This document shows positions 17,682 to 25,240 of a DNA stretch of 64,000 nucleotides, in pieces. Location of the stretch: the NCBI RefSeq assembly GCF_900113185.1, contig NZ_FOZD01000001.1, positions 2,232,001-2,296,000 on the forward strand. The letters run 5' to 3'. The notes beneath the pieces were generated by a model. The model did no database searches. It was not told where the DNA came from and saw nothing but the letters and a program-made list of their open reading frames with translations. Source of the DNA: Agromyces sp. CF514. GTDB lineage: Bacteria > Actinomycetota > Actinomycetes > Actinomycetales > Microbacteriaceae. Numbering within the stretch: the first letter of the stretch is position 1; the number at the start of each line of letters is the position of its first letter. Made by a program: the position numbers and the translations under genes.

Positions 17682-18187
17682 CCGGTGTAGCAGTACTGCC
17701 CGCCGTCAGGGCCGGTCATGCCGGAACCTGTCGGGCATCCGCTGGTGTCCCAGTAGCCGGTGCCGTTGCCGAGGTCTACCCACGGCAGGGGGATGAGGCT
17801 GGGGGTTTCGGGTTCCGGGACACCAGCAGTTTCGTCGCCGGAGGGTTCTTCCCACGTGTCGGCTTCGGCGGCTGCTTGTTCGGCGGCAACACGTGCGGCT
17901 TCATCTGCTGCCGCCTGTGCTGCCGCCGCTGCTTCTGCTGCGACACGTGCCGCTTCGGCTTCGGCTGCCACACGGGCCGCTTCAACACGTGCTGCTTTGT
18001 CGTTGCGGGCCGCGGTGAGGTAGTCGGCAGTGGTCACGGTTTCGGTCGTGTACGACGAAACGACCAGTGCAGGTTCGGTGCTGTCTGCCGTGGCGGGTGT
18101 GAAGAACAGCACCCCACCGACTGCGAGTGCCCCTGTTGCTGCAACAGCCACCCCGGCTACTGCGATACGCCCCCATTTGTTGCTCAT
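17678..18187 (-). CDS. Membrane-anchored Ala-rich secreted protein, reverse-strand moron
   Basis: 169 residues: an N-terminal membrane or signal segment (about 8-30), an exposed region with a long Ala/Glu/Arg helix (about 62-112, units like EAARVAAE) that would form a coiled coil, a Pro/Glu linker, and a compact C-terminal tail YWDTSGCPTGSGMTGP with two cysteines that could form one disulfide. It opposes the tail operon and overlaps the preceding gene by four bases at the stop codons. TAAACT lies seven bases before ATG with no Shine-Dalgarno, suggesting a leaderless mRNA. A surface role in the lysogen is plausible; no family is recognised. Confidence 0.7.
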   Translation of the reverse strand: MSNKWGRIAVAGVAVAATGALAVGGVLFFTPATADSTEPALVVSSYTTETVTTADYLTAARNDKAARVEAARVAAEAEAARVAAEAAAAAQAAADEAARVAAEQAAAEADTWEEPSGDETAGVPEPETPSLIPLPWVDLGNGTGYWDTSGCPTGSGMTGPDGGQYCYTG

Positions 18188-18194
18188 GAAACTG

Positions 18195-18217
18195 AGTTTA
18201 ACCTGCCCGACCGGGCA
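18195..18217 (-). promoter_or_regulatory. Leaderless promoter with palindromic operator-like spacer
   Basis: On the minus strand TAAACT (18195-18200) is seven bases from the ATG. Just upstream, where the spacer to a -35 would lie, is TGCCCG-GT-CGGGCA (18204-18217), a six-base dyad flanked by TTAAA and TTTAA. A dyad between -10 and -35 is a classic repressor site. A separate 12-base palindrome AGGGCTAGCCCT follows at 18224-18235. Confidence 0.5.
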
Positions 18218-18297
18218 TTAAACAGGGCTAGCCCTGAGATTGTGAGGGACGCTCATGCGGAAGAACAGGACTGTTCGTGGGTGACGCGGAGGACTCG

Positions 18298-18507
18298 ATG
18301 CCGGCGTGGGCGGTACGGCTCGAGACGAAGGTGGACCTCGTTTTGGGTCAGCATGGCACCCGCCTTGAGGATCACGAGACGCGGCTTCGTATTCAGGAGT
18401 CGCGACGGTTTGTTTCGCCTGCCCAGTTGTGGGGCGGCGTGTTGGCTGCGTTGGCGGGTGCGTCTGCGTTGACGACGTTGTTGAACTGGCTGATTGGACT
18501 GAACTGA
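18298..18507 (+). CDS. Haemolysin XhlA-like holin partner
   Basis: 69 residues from the ATG at 18298 with GGAGG upstream; a GTG at 18277 would add seven residues. An amphipathic helix (VRLETKVDLVLGQHGTRLED) precedes one C-terminal membrane helix (LWGGVLAALAGASALTTLLN). That is the XhlA layout, in which the protein works with a holin to release the endolysin. A nine-codon frame (ATG 18255 to TGA 18284, behind GAGGGAC) overlaps the GTG start and might couple translation. It ends in an overlap with the next gene. Confidence 0.68.
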   Translation: MPAWAVRLETKVDLVLGQHGTRLEDHETRLRIQESRRFVSPAQLWGGVLAALAGASALTTLLNWLIGLN

Positions 18508-18803
18508 TGACTGACTTTGACCCGCTTGTGACTAACACGACGAACACGTTCAACGGTGGCACGTACACGAACCCCGCACATGTTCCCACCGTCAACGACC
18601 TCGGCGTCATCGTCTCGTCAGGGCGTGCACGGAAGATCATCTACGGCGGCTACGTCCTCGCGTTGGTTGCGGCAGGCGGCGCACAAGTCGCATTCGCAGA
18701 CCTCGGCATCGCAGCACCCGCATGGCTGTCAGCATCCGTCGCCGTCCTCGCCTACCTGGGCATCCCCGTTGGCGGGTTGGCGGCTGCGAACACCCGTAAG
18801 TAA
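18507..18803 (+). CDS. Putative holin
   Basis: 98 residues starting one base before the end of the XhlA-like frame (TGATG). An N-terminal Thr/Asn-rich soluble part is followed by two membrane segments (about 45-66 and 72-92: IIYGGYVLALVAAGGAQVAF and WLSASVAVLAYLGIPVGGL) and a short basic tail. Size, topology, coupling to the XhlA-like gene and nearness to the endolysin support a holin that opens the membrane at lysis. Confidence 0.68.
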   Translation: MTDFDPLVTNTTNTFNGGTYTNPAHVPTVNDLGVIVSSGRARKIIYGGYVLALVAAGGAQVAFADLGIAAPAWLSASVAVLAYLGIPVGGLAAANTRK

Positions 18804-18842
18804 CGCACGAAACCACTTACACACAGACTTTGAGGGGGTCGC

Positions 18843-21371
18843 ATGGTCGACATCATTCCGTCCACCGATAGCACCTTGTACCGGCTGCCGCTGAAAACGC
18901 GAAACCGGCTCGCAGCGGATCTTGCCGACCCCGGAACCCCCGAAGGTGTCGTCCTCGCGGCAACCACTGAGGCGGCAGTCAATACGGCCCTAGAAGGTTC
19001 ATTCAACGGCGGCGGAGGACTCTACGACTTCCCCGGTTCAGCGGGCACCGAAACGATCACATATGAAATCAACGCAACCCACTACACCGCCTCCTCTACC
19101 CTCGAAGGCCAAAACACGACCATCGGCGCGACGCCCATCATTGTGAAGCCCGACGCTGCACCGGTCGGCGTATACACCGTCACCGGCGACGGAGCCGCAA
19201 TGTACCCGACAGCGGGCGGCGCAACCGTGCCCATGTATGTAGACGTTGCCTCAATGGTTGGTATCAGCCGGTCCGTCATCGGTACCCTCGCGTCGATCGG
19301 ATCAACCCAAGGCATCGGCGGATTCCTGTGCGGACGATTCGTGACAGGCGACGCACGAATGCTGAAATGGGGTCTCTCCGCAACGACCCGCGCGTACGTA
19401 CTGTCGAAGCATTCCGGAACGGTACTCCCCGGAAGCGGAACCGCACTCGTAGCATCGACGCAGGTCGCCCAACCCGGAGATGTAGTCGACCTCGAGTTCC
19501 GCAACCACACCCTGAAACTGCACGTCAACGGGATCCAGATCCTCACATACACGCTCACCGCCGGTGAACAGGTCAGTTACGAGATCGGCACCAACGCTGG
19601 TGTCTACGGCAACTCGAGCGCGACAACCCCGAACATTGCGATCTGGCAGTGGATGCCCGACTGGCCGGTCGGTGACAAGAAGATGATCGCGGTAGACGAG
19701 AGCCTTAAACTCCCTGAGGACGTCGAGTTCTCCGATTCGATGCGCGCCGAAATTGGCGGTGTTGCAGCCGGAAACCGCCGCTTCAACATTGCAGACTACG
19801 GCGCCAAAATGGACGCCATCCTCTTGACGGACGCAGCCACATCAAGCGGATTGGCAACTGTCTCGTCAGCTGCTCGCCCCTTCGTGGCCGGCGACGTCGG
19901 CAAAACGATAGCCGTCATGGGGGCTGGCCCAGTCGTCGCGAACTCCAACGATGGCGTCTGGATTAGCACCATCTTGTCTGTGGCATCAGGTGTCGCCACG
20001 CTAGCCTCGAGCGCAACCTCCACAACAACCGGCTCCCGATGCATCTTCGGCACACCCGATGACACTGCAATCGCGAACACGCAGGTTGCGGCGACCACCG
20101 CGGGTGGTGGAACCGTGTACATCCCGCCTGGAAGAACTATCGTCACGGCCCCATTGAACGTGCAGAACTATGTCTCATGGGCCGGTGCGGGACGCGAACT
20201 GTCTTGGGTTCATGTCGTGGCAGACAGGGCAGGGGACGCATCGACGGCAGGAACGTCGGACTGGTTGACATGCGCTGGACGTGACGCCTCAAGCCCGCTG
20301 ATCGGGGCCGACTTCTCAGACTTCGGCATTGAGGCAGAAGCGATGATCCACACGGCCGGTTACGGGTCAGCGATCAAACCGTTGAACATCTACTACGTGA
20401 AGCGCTGCTCCATCCGGCGCATGAACGTATGGCACACCCCAGCAACAGCCATCCCGTTCGACCATTCGTATGATCAGGTCGTGATCGCGGATAACGTGAT
20501 CATCTCCCCTGGGCGCCTCGCCCCGAACGACGGACCAGGCGGCTCCGGGATTGGTGCGGGTACGAAGGGGACCGGCTCGACAGAACCGACGTTGATCATG
20601 AACAACGTGATCATCGGAACACAAACGTCAGGTGCGAACGGGCCGGGGCACAACGGCATCTTCACAGAGGCACAGACGGGCGCCGACCCCGATCTTGGCG
20701 TCACCGGGTACCGGATCCTGAACAACGTCGTGATCGGTATGTACTACGGCATCAGCGACACTGGTTCGACCGGGACACTGATCCAGGGAAACACGATCGT
20801 TGGATGTTCGCGGGGAATCCGTCTAGCTAAGACGACACTCTCGGCCGCGTACCCCGGACTCCACACCATCATCGCCAACAACATAGTCAGGGGGTGCACG
20901 GGTCCGGGCTCTACAGACGGAATCGGAATCACGATCTACACCCCGACGTCATCGTTCACTAACCTGCGGTCGAACCTGCACACCATCATCGAGGGAAACC
21001 AAATCTTCGAGAACAAGTCGTGGGGTGTTTCCATCAACTCGGCAGGTGGCGTACACATCGACGGTGTGGTCGTCCACGGGAACCAGATTCGAGCCAATGG
21101 GCGTTCCGGGGTGAGGCTTGTTTCGGCCGCAACGTTCAAGATCAGGTACCCGGCTATCCACGGCAACCAGATTGTGGCTAACGGCACTGGTGCTGTGTCG
21201 GGCGATCGGTCGGGGATCCTCGTAGAGTCGGGCACCACTGTCGAGGGTGGTCGAATCCAAAACAATGACATCTACGACTTGCAGGGTTCCCCGACGCAAC
21301 TCGCTACGGTCACCACAACGGGGGCGACGTTGACGGGTGTCCGGGTCGCGGGCAACACGGGTGACGCGTAG
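18843..21371 (+). CDS. Tail spike/fibre with pectate-lyase-like beta-helix
   Basis: 842 residues. The first 50 (MVDIIPSTDSTLYRLPLKTR...) are a likely tail-attachment segment. Residues about 60-280 are a jelly-roll or lectin-like beta region. At 317 ADYGAK starts the pectate-lyase superfamily repeat, continued by GGGTVYIPPGRT and many Asn-rich coils (IIANNIVRG, IEGNQIFEN, VHGNQIRANG) of a right-handed parallel beta-helix. Such spikes bind and sometimes cut surface polysaccharide. Active residues cannot be named from sequence alone. It is the main candidate for host-range determination. Confidence 0.82.
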   Translation: MVDIIPSTDSTLYRLPLKTRNRLAADLADPGTPEGVVLAATTEAAVNTALEGSFNGGGGLYDFPGSAGTETITYEINATHYTASSTLEGQNTTIGATPIIVKPDAAPVGVYTVTGDGAAMYPTAGGATVPMYVDVASMVGISRSVIGTLASIGSTQGIGGFLCGRFVTGDARMLKWGLSATTRAYVLSKHSGTVLPGSGTALVASTQVAQPGDVVDLEFRNHTLKLHVNGIQILTYTLTAGEQVSYEIGTNAGVYGNSSATTPNIAIWQWMPDWPVGDKKMIAVDESLKLPEDVEFSDSMRAEIGGVAAGNRRFNIADYGAKMDAILLTDAATSSGLATVSSAARPFVAGDVGKTIAVMGAGPVVANSNDGVWISTILSVASGVATLASSATSTTTGSRCIFGTPDDTAIANTQVAATTAGGGTVYIPPGRTIVTAPLNVQNYVSWAGAGRELSWVHVVADRAGDASTAGTSDWLTCAGRDASSPLIGADFSDFGIEAEAMIHTAGYGSAIKPLNIYYVKRCSIRRMNVWHTPATAIPFDHSYDQVVIADNVIISPGRLAPNDGPGGSGIGAGTKGTGSTEPTLIMNNVIIGTQTSGANGPGHNGIFTEAQTGADPDLGVTGYRILNNVVIGMYYGISDTGSTGTLIQGNTIVGCSRGIRLAKTTLSAAYPGLHTIIANNIVRGCTGPGSTDGIGITIYTPTSSFTNLRSNLHTIIEGNQIFENKSWGVSINSAGGVHIDGVVVHGNQIRANGRSGVRLVSAATFKIRYPAIHGNQIVANGTGAVSGDRSGILVESGTTVEGGRIQNNDIYDLQGSPTQLATVTTTGATLTGVRVAGNTGDA

Positions 21372-21377
21372 GCAGAG

Positions 21378-21416
21378 GGTTCCCGCCTCGCTTCTTTGGA
21401 TGGCGAGGCGGGAACC
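21378..21416 (+). terminator. Terminator hairpin after the tail spike
   Basis: GGTTCCCGCCTCGC pairs perfectly over 14 bp with GCGAGGCGGGAACC around an 11-base T-rich loop. It is followed by AGTGTTTGACC. It probably ends or weakens the spike transcript. Confidence 0.65.
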
Positions 21417-21451
21417 AGTGTTTGACCACCACGACATTGAGGGGCCATCTG

Positions 21452-21523
21452 ATGAATGAGTTCGTGTTGACGTTTACCGCTGATGCGGAAGTCACCCACA
21501 TTGAGGAAGAGGTAGACGAATGA
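21452..21523 (+). CDS. 23-residue small protein coupled to the next tail gene
   Basis: ATG at 21452 lies behind GAGGGGCC and the frame ends in TGA at 21521-21523, overlapping the next start as ATGA. The product MNEFVLTFTADAEVTHIEEE is very acidic. The precise four-base overlap and the Shine-Dalgarno support translation, possibly as a coupling leader for the following gene. No function is known. Confidence 0.45.
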   Translation: MNEFVLTFTADAEVTHIEEEVDE

Positions 21524-21909
21524 CTGTTGGACTTGTTGGGTTGACGAACTCGTGGTTGAACACGATCCGTGGTGGCGGTGCGGGAACCTCGTACACGGCC
21601 CCCGCAGCGATCTACATCAAACTGCATGTTGGTGATCCTGGGTCGGCTGGTACGGCTAATGCTGCTGCTGTGACGACGCGTCAGGCTGCAACGTTGGGTG
21701 CACCGTCTGCGGGTGCTGTGGCGTTGACGAATTCGCCGGCGTTCTCGATGACGACCACCGAGACCGTGTCGCACGTCTCAATCTGGGACAACGTTTCGGC
21801 AGGCAACTGTTTGTGGACTGCCGCGCTGTCGTCCTCGAAGGCGGTCGTGAATGGTGACACGCTCACCTTCACCACCCTCGGGTTCGCGCTCACACCGCTC
21901 GCAGCATAA
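21520..21909 (+). CDS. Tail fibre-associated protein
   Basis: 129 residues. The pattern LTNSWLNTIRGGG, IYIKLHVGDPGSAGTANAAA, SHVSIWDNVSAGNCLWTAAL is a compact beta-sandwich family repeatedly found beside fibre genes in actinophages. Its role is probably structural at the tail tip or fibre. It is translationally coupled to the 23-residue frame and followed by the repeat protein. Confidence 0.62.
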   Translation: MTVGLVGLTNSWLNTIRGGGAGTSYTAPAAIYIKLHVGDPGSAGTANAAAVTTRQAATLGAPSAGAVALTNSPAFSMTTTETVSHVSIWDNVSAGNCLWTAALSSSKAVVNGDTLTFTTLGFALTPLAA

Positions 21910-21923
21910 GCAGGGGGTAACCG

Positions 21924-23330
21924 ATGGCCGTCGTCACGAACAACGCAGAAGGCGGCACCAACGGCACCACGGTCAGTGCAGCGAACTCGGGTGGCGCGTC
22001 GGGTACTGCGTTCGGTACACCGACGATCGGTGCCGGGTCGACGTTCGTGTTCTCGAACACGGTTGCAGCTCACGGGTCGCTGTCGTACCGGTTCGTAACA
22101 GCCGCATCCCAGTTCACCATTGCGCCACTCGCGCAAACGTCGTCGGCCACAACAGCGGTCAGGTTCTACCTGTACACGTCGACCGCGTTTACGACGACGA
22201 CGGCTGTTGCTCAGGCGTTGACTGCCGCGAATGCGAACATTGCGCAGGCACAGATCACGTCAACCGGGAACCTGCGATTGGCGAACGCCGGCACCGTGTT
22301 CACCGCCGCATCAGCGTTGTCGACGTCGACGTGGTACCGGGTCGAGTACACGGTGAACACGACGACGGGTGCGTGGGCCTTCGCCTACTACCTTGGCGAC
22401 TCGTCCACTGCGGTTGAGTCGTCGTCGGGCACCTCCACGTTCACCGCCACAGTCGTCAACCACCGGTTCGGTAAAGCGTCGAACGGTGCACAGGTTGCCA
22501 CTTACTACATCGACGACATTGCAGTCTCGGACACCGCAACCACATTCCTGGGGCCGGTGTCTACGGCATGGACCGGCGACGCGTCCACAACGGTCACGGC
22601 GTCACTGACTGGTGATGCAGCACGGACGACGACCGGTGACACCTCCACGACGGTCACAGCCACGGCAAGCGCTGGTGCGTCGAACGGGCGCACGGGTGAC
22701 GCATCAACCAGCGTCGCAGTCTCCGCAACTTCTGCCGCTACACGCAACACGACCGGTGCGAGCTCGACCACCGTCACAGCATCCGTCACAGGTTCAGCAA
22801 CCCGCACGACCAGTGGGGGAGCGTCCACCACTGCGACGGTGACGCTCACAGCCGACGCGACTGTTACTGGTGGCGGATCCTCTGTGACGGCGGATGCTTC
22901 ACTCAATGTCACGAGCACTCAAACCTCTGCGGCATCACGGACGACTACTGGCGCGGCTTCAACAACGGTGACGGCTGGCAGGACGGCAGCAGCGTCGAGG
23001 GTCACGTTCGGTGACGCTACAACGACTGTCACCACCACCCGAACAGCAGCCGCCACCCGCACCACACAAGGTGCAGGCACACTCGCCGCAACGGTGACGC
23101 TCACTGCCGGTGCAGCCCTCACATCACGGGCCGGCGCAACACAGACGGCAACCGTCACACTCACCGCGTCTGCATCTGTTGGCGAGATGCGTGACCTCAC
23201 ACTCGAGGCCACACCACTCACCGACCAATGGTTGCCCACACAACTCGAGCAACGGTTCACACCAACACCGCTCACCGCACAACTCACAGCATCCCCGCTG
23301 CCCGACCGTTGGACCACGGAGGAACTATGA
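21924..23330 (+). CDS. Fibre protein with lectin-like head and 20-residue tandem repeats
   Basis: 468 residues. Residues 1-215 look like a concanavalin/LamG-type jelly roll (SLSYRFVT, YRVEYTVNTTTGAWAFAYY, YYIDDIAVSD). Residues 217-421 are ten Thr/Ser/Ala repeats of 20 residues, each beginning like TGDASTTVTA and ending near RTT; one copy has a five-residue insertion. The C-terminus (LTDQWLPTQLEQRFTPTP...) is Pro/Leu-rich with its own short repeat. Repeats of this kind would form a beta-solenoid or extended stalk. It has no membrane segment. It overlaps the next gene by four bases. Confidence 0.7.
   Translation: MAVVTNNAEGGTNGTTVSAANSGGASGTAFGTPTIGAGSTFVFSNTVAAHGSLSYRFVTAASQFTIAPLAQTSSATTAVRFYLYTSTAFTTTTAVAQALTAANANIAQAQITSTGNLRLANAGTVFTAASALSTSTWYRVEYTVNTTTGAWAFAYYLGDSSTAVESSSGTSTFTATVVNHRFGKASNGAQVATYYIDDIAVSDTATTFLGPVSTAWTGDASTTVTASLTGDAARTTTGDTSTTVTATASAGASNGRTGDASTSVAVSATSAATRNTTGASSTTVTASVTGSATRTTSGGASTTATVTLTADATVTGGGSSVTADASLNVTSTQTSAASRTTTGAASTTVTAGRTAAASRVTFGDATTTVTTTRTAAATRTTQGAGTLAATVTLTAGAALTSRAGATQTATVTLTASASVGEMRDLTLEATPLTDQWLPTQLEQRFTPTPLTAQLTASPLPDRWTTEEL
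22572..23186 (+). repeat. 60-base coding repeats, ten copies
   Basis: Ten units of 20 codons encode variants of TGDASTTVTA...ARTT. The protein phase is kept exactly except for one 15-base insertion. DNA copies differ at many wobble positions, so the array is old or has been selected for protein sequence. Confidence 0.8.
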
Positions 23331-23638
23331 CCCGCAACGCGACCATCTACGTCACTGCTGGTGAGAAGGAGTATGTGGGCGGCACGGTCACCGCACAGGA
23401 CGGGTCCGATATCACTGGGGCAACGTTCCTGGTTGGGCTTTCCCAGTCTGGTTCGACACCGCCCGCATCATGGGTTGCGCCGGACGTGAACGTGCAGGGT
23501 GCGACAACCGCTGACCGGTTGCTCAAACTCCTTGTTGATGCCCCCCAGTCGGCGGGCACGTATTACTGCTGGGCGCGGGTGACTGATGTTCCTGAGGACG
23601 TTTTTCTGGTCGTTGACGGCCCTTTCAAGGTGGTTTAG
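23327..23638 (+). CDS. Small minor tail protein
   Basis: 103 residues from the ATG at 23327, behind GGAGGA and in ATGA overlap with the repeat protein. It is a single beta-sandwich-like domain (IYVTAGEKEYVGGTVTAQDG, AGTYYCWARVTDVPEDVFLV). It stands between two fibre genes and may be a connector or fibre subunit. It resembles immunoglobulin-like phage domains in pattern, but this is not certain. Confidence 0.6.
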   Translation: MTRNATIYVTAGEKEYVGGTVTAQDGSDITGATFLVGLSQSGSTPPASWVAPDVNVQGATTADRLLKLLVDAPQSAGTYYCWARVTDVPEDVFLVVDGPFKVV

Positions 23639-23645
23639 GAGTCTC

Positions 23646-24923
23646 ATGCCTATCAGCTATTACACGTCCGAAGAGGTCGACGCGAAGATCGAAGCACTCC
23701 CGGTAGCACGCGACGGTATCGACGGTAAGGACGGTGCCCCTGGCCTGCCGGGACGCAACGGTATCGACGGCGCCAAGGGTGACAAGGGAGACAAGGGTGA
23801 TCCCGGAGAACCCGGCAAAGACGGCGAACCCGGTGCGCCCGGTGCTGGTGGTGCAGGGACGACGGTCCTTGTCGACACGCTCGGCACGACGGACAACGAA
23901 AGAATCACCGCCCTCAACGCCCTCGCGCAGTCGAATCAGGCGAACAGCGGCAAGACGGTGTTCGAGTTCGCCCTACGCCAATACAACATCAGCGTCCCCA
24001 TCCAGTTGTGGTCCGGTCTCCGGTTGCGCGGTTCAGCCGGCCTCCCCACACGAGAGTTCGGGCGCGGCACCGTCATCAACTGGCAGGGCGCATCCGGTAC
24101 TGCTGTGTTCGCCTACACCGGCACCCAGTCAGGGCAGGGGTACCCGTCAGACGGTTCCCCGCGGGACGTCATCGTGCAGGGTCTCGAGTTCCGTGGCGGT
24201 GCTGGCCGTCACGTGTTCGAGAAAGTTGACCCGCTGAACTACGCCGCAAGCTCCGGGAAGCGTGCCTGGTACTTCTCCATCATTGACTGCGGTGTTGTCG
24301 GGTTTGACACGTTCTTCTGGGGCTTCATGACCGGGTGCACGGTTCGTGGTGAGTTCCATGCGCAGGCCGTTGCGGACTCGACGTTCTTCATCGGCGGGTC
24401 AGAAAACAACATCTTCGCCGGCGGGCACGCACTACTCGACAACTCGACCGCAGCGTGGGCTGCATCGGGGAAACCGTACATTCGGTCGATCATGCAGAAG
24501 TCGTACATCGGCAACGCGATGATCAGCGCCCGCGGCAACTCGTACCAACTCTCCATCGAGGGTGGCAACGACCTGCACGTCATGGGCACCCAGTTCGACG
24601 CCCCAGACGGTGCACCCACCGCGGGCGCAAACATTCGCATCACCGCGGGCAACAACGTGCAGATCATTGGGTGCACGTTCAAGGGGCAGATGAACAACCC
24701 CGGCACGACTTCGCTCGGTGTCATCCACGTCACGGGTGGGAAGAACATTGTCATCCAGGGCGAGTTCCGGCTATCAGGCACAGCAGCATCACCGTCGACA
24801 CCCCTCGTGTACAACTCGTCCGCCAACGTCGTCGAGGTTGGTCTACTCAGCCCCGGCGACTACGACTACACGCTCAAAGGCAACGTGTGGGCGATGTCCC
24901 CACGGGCACGCATCATCAGTTAA
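23646..24923 (+). CDS. Collagen-like tail fibre with beta-helix tip
   Basis: 425 residues from the ATG at 23646 (AGGAG upstream). A short coiled coil (YYTSEEVDAKIEALP) leads into about 16 Gly-X-Y triplets (residues about 22-70, such as GDKGDKGDPGEPGKDGEPG), then a Gly-rich hinge and a beta-helix-like domain with Asn/Gly coils (VIVQGLEFRGGAG, NIRITAGNNVQIIGC). The triple-helical stalk plus beta-helix tip marks a trimeric receptor-binding fibre. It is the last late gene. Confidence 0.8.
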   Translation: MPISYYTSEEVDAKIEALPVARDGIDGKDGAPGLPGRNGIDGAKGDKGDKGDPGEPGKDGEPGAPGAGGAGTTVLVDTLGTTDNERITALNALAQSNQANSGKTVFEFALRQYNISVPIQLWSGLRLRGSAGLPTREFGRGTVINWQGASGTAVFAYTGTQSGQGYPSDGSPRDVIVQGLEFRGGAGRHVFEKVDPLNYAASSGKRAWYFSIIDCGVVGFDTFFWGFMTGCTVRGEFHAQAVADSTFFIGGSENNIFAGGHALLDNSTAAWAASGKPYIRSIMQKSYIGNAMISARGNSYQLSIEGGNDLHVMGTQFDAPDGAPTAGANIRITAGNNVQIIGCTFKGQMNNPGTTSLGVIHVTGGKNIVIQGEFRLSGTAASPSTPLVYNSSANVVEVGLLSPGDYDYTLKGNVWAMSPRARIIS

Positions 24924-24930
24924 GAGGACG

Positions 24931-24967
24931 GCTCCCGTCTCACCCTCAGGGTGGGGCGGGGGCTTTT
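24931..24967 (+). terminator. Intrinsic terminator of the late operon
   Basis: GCTCCCGTCTCACCC pairs with GGGTGGGGCGGGGGC over 15 positions, using G-U at three of them, around TCA and followed by TTTT. It lies after the last fibre gene and before the small HTH gene, and should end late transcription. Confidence 0.78.
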
Positions 24968-25006
24968 CTGCGTTAAGGGATTAAACCCAGTTCAGCAACC
25001 CGATTA

Positions 25007-25240
25007 ATGAACTCAGGCGTCCCAATAGGCTGGCCGTTTGTGGGGATTAGAGACGAGCTCGAGCAGCTAGCCGAATTGCAAAACACTCTCAAGGATCGGC
25101 GTGCTGAACTCGTCCATAGGGCACGACGCGAGAACGTGACATGGCGTGAGATTGCACAGATTCTGGGTATGACCGAACCCGGACTCATCAAAGCCGACCG
25201 TGCATGGAAAGCGAGGAACGGGAACGGGAACGGGGACTAA
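25007..25240 (+). CDS. Small helix-turn-helix protein
   Basis: 77 residues. A helical part (IRDELEQLAELQNTLKDRRA) leads to a helix-turn-helix TWREIAQILGMTEPGLIKAD at about residues 45-64, then a basic tail ending in NGNGNGD. No good Shine-Dalgarno precedes the ATG; a GTG at 25040 would remove 11 residues. It converges on the integrase gene with a four-base overlap at the stops. It could regulate integration or the late operon, but there is no direct evidence for either role. Confidence 0.6.
   Translation: MNSGVPIGWPFVGIRDELEQLAELQNTLKDRRAELVHRARRENVTWREIAQILGMTEPGLIKADRAWKARNGNGNGD

Noticed and set aside
22572-23186. Regular 60-base repeats as a possible CRISPR array
   Set aside because: Repeats are in coding phase without unique spacers and encode a fibre stalk; no cas genes are near.
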